The translations under genes were made by a program, and so were the position numbers. Below, one piece after another: positions 59,858 through 64,000 of a DNA stretch of 64,000 nucleotides. The notes beneath the pieces are model-generated. The model saw only the letters and a program-made list of their open reading frames with translations, searched no databases and had not been told where the DNA came from. This DNA comes from Alphaproteobacteria bacterium. GTDB lineage: Bacteria > Pseudomonadota > Alphaproteobacteria > Rickettsiales > JADKJE01. Numbering within the stretch: the first letter of the stretch is position 1; each line of letters opens with the position of its first letter. The DNA lies in contig JADKJE010000001.1 in NCBI GenBank assembly GCA_016722515.1, positions 496,001 through 560,000 on the forward strand. Reading direction: 5' to 3'.

Positions 59858-60439
59858 ATGAGCTTCGTAGAAGTCCAATTCCCCAGTGACATCAGCTATG
59901 GGGCAACCGGCGGACCCATGTTCTTAACGGATGTGGTGGCCACTGTCTCCGGCCATGAGCAGCGCAACAGCAAATGGAGCCAAGCGCGTGCGCGTTACAA
60001 TGTAGCGTCAGGCGTTAAAACCGAAACGCAGTGGCAGGCGCTGATTTCCTTCTTCCGGGCGCGTCGTGGCAAGGCGGTGGGGTTTCGCTTCAAGGATTGG
60101 GGTGATTTCAAGGCGGTGAACCAGCCGCTGCTTTCGCTCGGCGGAACCCAGTATCGGCTGGTGAAACAGTATGTGAGCGGCGCGGTGGTGTCCGAGCGGA
60201 TCATCACCAAGCCAGTGGCGGGAACGGTGAAACTTTACCGCAATAGCATTTTGCAGGCGAGCGGCTGGAGCATCGACACCACCACCGGCATCATCACCAC
60301 ATCGCTCACCGGCACGCTCACGGTGGATTTTGATTTCGATGTGCCGGTGCGTTTCGATACCGACGAGCTGGCGCTCTCGCTCGATAGCTTCAATGCCGGA
60401 AGCTGGAACAACATTCCACTGATCGAGGTGCGCGTATGA
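59858..60439 (+). CDS. DUF2460 phage tail protein (GTA gp12-like)
   Basis: This 193-residue tail tip component contains FVEVQFPSDISYGATGGPMF, ETQWQALISFFRARRGKAVG, FRFKDWGDFKAVNQ and RFDTDEL near the end, all typical of DUF2460. In GTA clusters it precedes DUF2163, NlpC/P60 and the TIM-barrel protein, as here. It overlaps DUF2163 by 4 bases. Confidence 0.92.
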   Translation: MSFVEVQFPSDISYGATGGPMFLTDVVATVSGHEQRNSKWSQARARYNVASGVKTETQWQALISFFRARRGKAVGFRFKDWGDFKAVNQPLLSLGGTQYRLVKQYVSGAVVSERIITKPVAGTVKLYRNSILQASGWSIDTTTGIITTSLTGTLTVDFDFDVPVRFDTDELALSLDSFNAGSWNNIPLIEVRV

Positions 60440-61299
60440 GAGTCATCTCCCCACAACTCGAAGCACATTTTGGCGGTGGCCTGACCACGCTCGCCACTTG
60501 CTGGCGCCTGACGCGACAGGATGGTGCGGAGCTTGGTTTCACCGACCTTGACCGCACGTTGATGATCGACACGCTGGAATATGATTCCATCGCTGGGTTC
60601 ACGCCCACCACGGTGGAAAGTAAATCCAATATGAGCGTGGATAACCTTGATCTGGAGGGGCAGACATTTCCCTCGAAGATCATGGAATCTGATCTTCTGG
60701 CCGGAATGTACGACTATGCCGAAGTCGAGATATTCCTCGTCAATTACGAGGATCTGTCTCAGGGCAAGCTGGTGGTGAAGCGTGGGCGGCTGGGTGAAGT
60801 CACTCTGAACGCGCAGATGTTCCATGCCGAAGTGCGCGGCCTCACGCAGCATTTAAGCCAGACGATTGGTGAGGTGTATTCGCCTTCCTGCCGCGCCGTG
60901 CTGGGCGATAGTCGGTGCAAGGTGAATCTCGCCAGCGTCACCATCACCAGCACCGTTTCGGAAGTAGTGAGCAACCAGACTTTCAAAGCGAATAGCCTTA
61001 CGCAGGCGGCGGGTTGGTTCACCGGTGGTGAAGTGGAATGGACAAGCGGCAATAATGACGGGCGGCGCATGGAGGTGAAGGAGTTTTCCTCCAAGCAGGT
61101 GGTGCTGGCGCTGCCGATGGGCAAATCCATCCAAGTGGGTGACGGGTTCAAGATCATCGCCGGGTGCGACAAGACGCATGAGACCTGTCAGGCGAAGTTT
61201 AACAATATCCTGAATTTTCGTGGCGAGCCGTATGTCCCCGGTGTGGACGCGCTGCTCACCACGGCAGGAACCATGAGCAAGAGCAACCGCAATGGCTAG
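60436..61299 (+). CDS. DUF2163 phage protein (GTA gp13-like)
   Basis: This 287-residue protein has THWR-like LATCWRLTRQDGAELGFTDL, YDSIAGFTPTTVESKSNMSV, and the Cys-bearing VYSPSCRAVLGDSRCKVNLA and FKIIAGCDKTHETCQAKFNN blocks near the C-terminus. These identify the DUF2163/BR0599 tail hub family. It overlaps the NlpC/P60 gene by 8 bases. Confidence 0.92.
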   Translation: MRVISPQLEAHFGGGLTTLATCWRLTRQDGAELGFTDLDRTLMIDTLEYDSIAGFTPTTVESKSNMSVDNLDLEGQTFPSKIMESDLLAGMYDYAEVEIFLVNYEDLSQGKLVVKRGRLGEVTLNAQMFHAEVRGLTQHLSQTIGEVYSPSCRAVLGDSRCKVNLASVTITSTVSEVVSNQTFKANSLTQAAGWFTGGEVEWTSGNNDGRRMEVKEFSSKQVVLALPMGKSIQVGDGFKIIAGCDKTHETCQAKFNNILNFRGEPYVPGVDALLTTAGTMSKSNRNG

Positions 61300-61777
61300 A
61301 ATCACCAAGCCAGAAATCATCCTGCAAGCCCGCACATGGCTCGGCACGAAGTATCACCATCAAGGGCGCTTAAAAAAATCCACTGCTGGCGCGGGTGGTG
61401 TGGACTGCATCGGCCTGATCATCGGCGTGATTGATGAGATGGGCTTGCAGGATGGAACCGGCACGCCGCTCTCGGCACATGATGAGTTTAACTACTCTAT
61501 GTACCCGGAGCGTGGGCGGCTGGTGGCGAGCATCCAGAAGCATTTGCGCGAAGTGCCGCTGGCGAAAATGACGGAAGGCGATGTGCTGCTCTTTCGCACG
61601 TTTCGTGATCCTCAGCATGTGGGGCTGCTGACCAACTATCCCACGGGCGGACCCGGCTTGATCCATTGCAATTCCAGCGCTGGGCGCGTGGTCGAGCAAC
61701 CGCTTTCCGATGCGTGGGTGCGGATGCTGACCCATGCCTATCGTTTCAAATCTGAACAACTCGAACCGTTGAAGTGA
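61292..61777 (+). CDS. NlpC/P60 family tail peptidase (GTA gp14-like)
   Basis: This 161-residue cysteine peptidase probably cuts peptidoglycan peptides during DNA entry. The catalytic Cys39 is in GGVDCIGLIIGV and the His is in GLIHCNSSAGRVVEQP, as in phage cell-wall peptidases of GTA tails. The TIM-barrel protein gene starts a few bases downstream. Confidence 0.92.
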   Translation: MARITKPEIILQARTWLGTKYHHQGRLKKSTAGAGGVDCIGLIIGVIDEMGLQDGTGTPLSAHDEFNYSMYPERGRLVASIQKHLREVPLAKMTEGDVLLFRTFRDPQHVGLLTNYPTGGPGLIHCNSSAGRVVEQPLSDAWVRMLTHAYRFKSEQLEPLK

Positions 61778-61780
61778 GTC

Positions 61781-64000
61781 ATGGCTGATATAGTCCTTCC
61801 AGTCGTTGGTGGTGTGACCGGCTTTGTGCTGGGTGGTCCCTCCGGGGCGATCCTTGGCGCGAATCTGGGCGGCATGGCTGCCGGGATGTTTTTCCCGAAA
61901 AGCCAGCGCGTGCAGCTGCCTACGCAGGAGGGACCCCGCCTTGCCGATCTTCGGGCGCAGATTTCCACCTATGGGAACATGATCCCGAAAGTGTATGGCA
62001 CAATGCGGCTGGCTGGGAATGTCATCTGGGCAACGGACATTAAGGAAATACGCAGCGAGAAAACCACCACGCAAACTTCCAGCGGCGGCGGCAAAGGTGG
62101 CGGCGGTGGCGGCAAAACCACCACCAGCCAAACCACCATTTTCTATGAGTATTTTGTCACGCTGGCGATTGCGATCTGCGAAGGCCAGATTGATGAAGTG
62201 ATCCGCGTGTGGGCGGATAGCAAGGTGCTGACGGAAGCAGAACTTTCCGCCGCGCAGGGCAAATATAACGTCCATTTTGGGGATGAAACCCAAGGTGTCG
62301 ATGACATCATGGCCAAATACCTGCCAGCCGGAACTATCCCGGCGCATCGTGGCTTGGCCTATGTGGTGATCGAGGATTTTCCGCTGGCGGCATACGGCAA
62401 CCGCATCCCGAACTTTACCTTTGAAGTGCGCCGGACGGTGAAATTCAGCCCCAGCGTGGAAGAAAAAGTGAAGGATATTGTGATCATCCCCGGCGCTGGG
62501 GAATTTGTGTATAGCACGCAAGTCACCAGCAAGCAGGACGGGTATTATGCCTATTTCGGCGGTGCGTTCACGCCGTCGGGCGATAAGAAATCCATCAACA
62601 TGCACAATTACGACGGCAAGGCCGATGTGCTGGTGGCGATTGATCAGCTGGTGAAAAACCTGCCCAACCTTGAATGGGTGGCGGTGGTGGTGACATGGTT
62701 CGCAACCTCCACCGATGCCGGAGCCTGCACGATTATCCCCAAGGTGGAGTTTCAGGGGACGACGCAGGTGTTGCCGCAAGACTGGAGTGTCGCAGGTATC
62801 AGCCGTTCAGCGGCGCAGGTGGTGCTGAATTTCGGGGATGACACTCCCACCTATGGCGGCACGCCTTCGGATCACACGGTGGTGCAGATCTGCGCGGAGC
62901 TGAAGAACCGTGGGTTGAACGTGATGTTCTATCCCATGATCTTCGTGGATACGATCACGCCGGAGCCAAAGCCTTGGCGTGGCCGCATTACGCCTGCCAA
63001 CGCGACCGATGCCAACAACTGGTTCACCAAAACCAACGGCTACAATGCGTTCATCATGCACTATGCCAATCTGCTCAGTGGTGACGTGGATGCGTTCGTC
63101 ATTGGCTCGGAGCTGGTGGGTATGACGAGCTTCACCGATGCGCCGGGCAGCTATCCAGCAGTGTCGCGCCTTGTAACACTGGCCGGTAGCGTGAAGGCCG
63201 CCATGTCAGGAACGATCATCACCTACGCGGCAGACTGGAGCGAATACCACAGCAAGAACGGCTGGTTTAACCTCGATCCGCTGTGGGCATCCAGCAATAT
63301 CGACGTAGTGGGAATTGATAGCTATTTCCCGATTACACCGGACTTGCCGCAAAGCCAGATCACGCCGGAGCTGATCACCGAATACTGGGAGAAAGGCGAA
63401 GGCTGGGATTATTACTATGCGGATTCGGTGGCTCGCACTGGCCTCACCAACTACACGGATGCCAAATATGCGTGGAAAAACCTCGAATATTGGTGGAAAA
63501 ACCCGCATGTGAACCCGAACGCGGTGGCCACCGCATGGACGGCCAAAATGAAGCCCGTGTGGTTTACCGAGTTTGGCTTTCCTTCGGTGGATGGCTGCAC
63601 CAACCAGCCTAACGTGTTCTATGATCCGTCATCGAGCGAGAGCTTCTTTCCGCGTGCCAGCAAAGGCCGGGTGGATTTTCAGGCGCAGCGCGTGGCGATT
63701 GATGCAACGCTCGACTATCTGGAAGCACGCACGCTGGAAACCGGCAATGCTAACCTTGTGCCGCGCCGGTTTATCTGGACGTGGGACGCGCGGCCATTTT
63801 CCTTCTGGCCTGATCTGGAAGGCGTGTGGCAGGATTCCATCCTTTGGGCGACCGGGCATTGGGTAAACGGCAAGTTGGGTGCATCAACGCTCGGCGCAGT
63901 GGTGGCGGAACTGTTGCAAGCCGCTGGCCTTACGCCTTCGGATTATGACGTAACGCGCCTCACGGCCTCACTGGAAGGGTTTATTCTTCAGCAGCCCATC
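61781..64000 (+). CDS. GTA TIM-barrel-like host specificity protein, cut by window end
   Basis: The frame is open from ATG 61781 to the last base (740 codons seen) and continues beyond. It begins with a Gly-rich hydrophobic segment (GFVLGGPSGAILGANLGGMA), then STYGNMIPKVYGTMRLAGNV (the conserved tail-hub start) and a Gly/Lys/Thr-rich linker. A TIM-barrel-like domain contains GSELVGMTSF, DVVGIDSYFPIT, KMKPVWFTEFGFPSVDG and RRFIWTWDARPF. This matches GTA gp15-type proteins, which bind the host surface and carry a glycosidase-like barrel. Confidence 0.92.
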   Translation, partial: MADIVLPVVGGVTGFVLGGPSGAILGANLGGMAAGMFFPKSQRVQLPTQEGPRLADLRAQISTYGNMIPKVYGTMRLAGNVIWATDIKEIRSEKTTTQTSSGGGKGGGGGGKTTTSQTTIFYEYFVTLAIAICEGQIDEVIRVWADSKVLTEAELSAAQGKYNVHFGDETQGVDDIMAKYLPAGTIPAHRGLAYVVIEDFPLAAYGNRIPNFTFEVRRTVKFSPSVEEKVKDIVIIPGAGEFVYSTQVTSKQDGYYAYFGGAFTPSGDKKSINMHNYDGKADVLVAIDQLVKNLPNLEWVAVVVTWFATSTDAGACTIIPKVEFQGTTQVLPQDWSVAGISRSAAQVVLNFGDDTPTYGGTPSDHTVVQICAELKNRGLNVMFYPMIFVDTITPEPKPWRGRITPANATDANNWFTKTNGYNAFIMHYANLLSGDVDAFVIGSELVGMTSFTDAPGSYPAVSRLVTLAGSVKAAMSGTIITYAADWSEYHSKNGWFNLDPLWASSNIDVVGIDSYFPITPDLPQSQITPELITEYWEKGEGWDYYYADSVARTGLTNYTDAKYAWKNLEYWWKNPHVNPNAVATAWTAKMKPVWFTEFGFPSVDGCTNQPNVFYDPSSSESFFPRASKGRVDFQAQRVAIDATLDYLEARTLETGNANLVPRRFIWTWDARPFSFWPDLEGVWQDSILWATGHWVNGKLGASTLGAVVAELLQAAGLTPSDYDVTRLTASLEGFILQQPI

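Larger units (their letters stand above)
41482..64000 (+). mobile_element. Prophage, siphovirus-type, incomplete at window end
   Basis: Nearly all genes from 41482 on are phage structural genes or cargo, and composition shifts to clearly GC-rich. The head and tail-tube part follows lambda order (terminase, portal, protease-capsid, FII-, U-, V-, G/T-like, tape measure), while the tail tip follows the GTA order (DUF2460, DUF2163, NlpC/P60, TIM-barrel protein). I see no integrase, repressor, lysis gene or attachment site in the window, so the left boundary is approximate and the right one lies outside. Confidence 0.85.

Overview
The window looks like a chromosomal segment of a relatively AT-rich alphaproteobacterium. 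The evidence is the tilS-ftsH-glmM-thiD block, a succinate dehydrogenase assembly factor 4 (DUF1674) microgene, the L33 type, and a prophage whose tail genes resemble the gene transfer agent (GTA) of alphaproteobacteria. I cannot assign an order or genus. Base composition is visibly AT-rich up to about 41.3 kb and clearly GC-richer from about 41.5 kb to the end, which matches the switch from host genes to prophage.

Host part, 1-13 kb: housekeeping genes (tilS end, ftsH, glmM, thiD, a CorC/HlyC-type membrane protein), a copAB copper-resistance pair, a HAD phosphatase, a D-amino acid aminotransferase, a YciB-type septation protein and the SDHAF4 microgene. An orphan 390-codon gene of unknown function follows, flanked by two degenerate copies of a roughly 70-base repeat.

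13.6-23.8 kb: a complete type I-C CRISPR-Cas locus (cas3, cas5c, cas8c, cas7c, cas4, cas1, cas2, then a 7-spacer array). It is split between cas3 and cas5c by an IS1380-family element whose transposase carries two in-frame stops. Three perfect dyads sit at decisive places: overlapping the putative cas3 promoter, in front of cas5c, and across the cas4 start codon, where ATG lies at the hairpin tip.

23.8-37.5 kb: a glycerol-1-phosphate dehydrogenase-like gene with a 9-base tandem repeat at its start, thiGS, rpmG, aroQ, rnhB, two tandem OmpA-type lipoproteins, a polyprenyl diphosphate synthase, a membrane-anchored unknown, mnmA, an ArsR-type regulator divergent from an old yellow enzyme gene, and small DUF1993 and cupin genes.

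37.7-41.3 kb: a higA antitoxin with only the tail of higB left, then a four-gene operon of unknown function. It encodes a coiled-coil protein with a His/Cys-rich tail (now frameshifted), a His-rich protein, an 81-residue protein, and a peroxiredoxin whose catalytic cysteine is replaced by aspartate. This is the best candidate here for an undescribed (metal- or thiol-related) system. An IS256-type transposase remnant marks its edge.

41.5-64 kb (runs off the window): a siphophage-type prophage. A lambda-like packaging and head module (small and large terminase, portal, fused protease-capsid, head-tail joining, gpU/gpV-like proteins, a G/G-T pair with a classic -1 slippery heptamer, tape measure) is followed by a GTA-like tail tip (DUF2460, DUF2163, NlpC/P60, TIM-barrel host-specificity protein). 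Cargo genes are inserted: a Kef-type antiporter, DUF3768, a ParB/methyltransferase/HAD cassette, DoxX, and an operon of mobile mystery proteins A and B with the chromate transporter chrA. No integrase or attachment site is visible inside the window.
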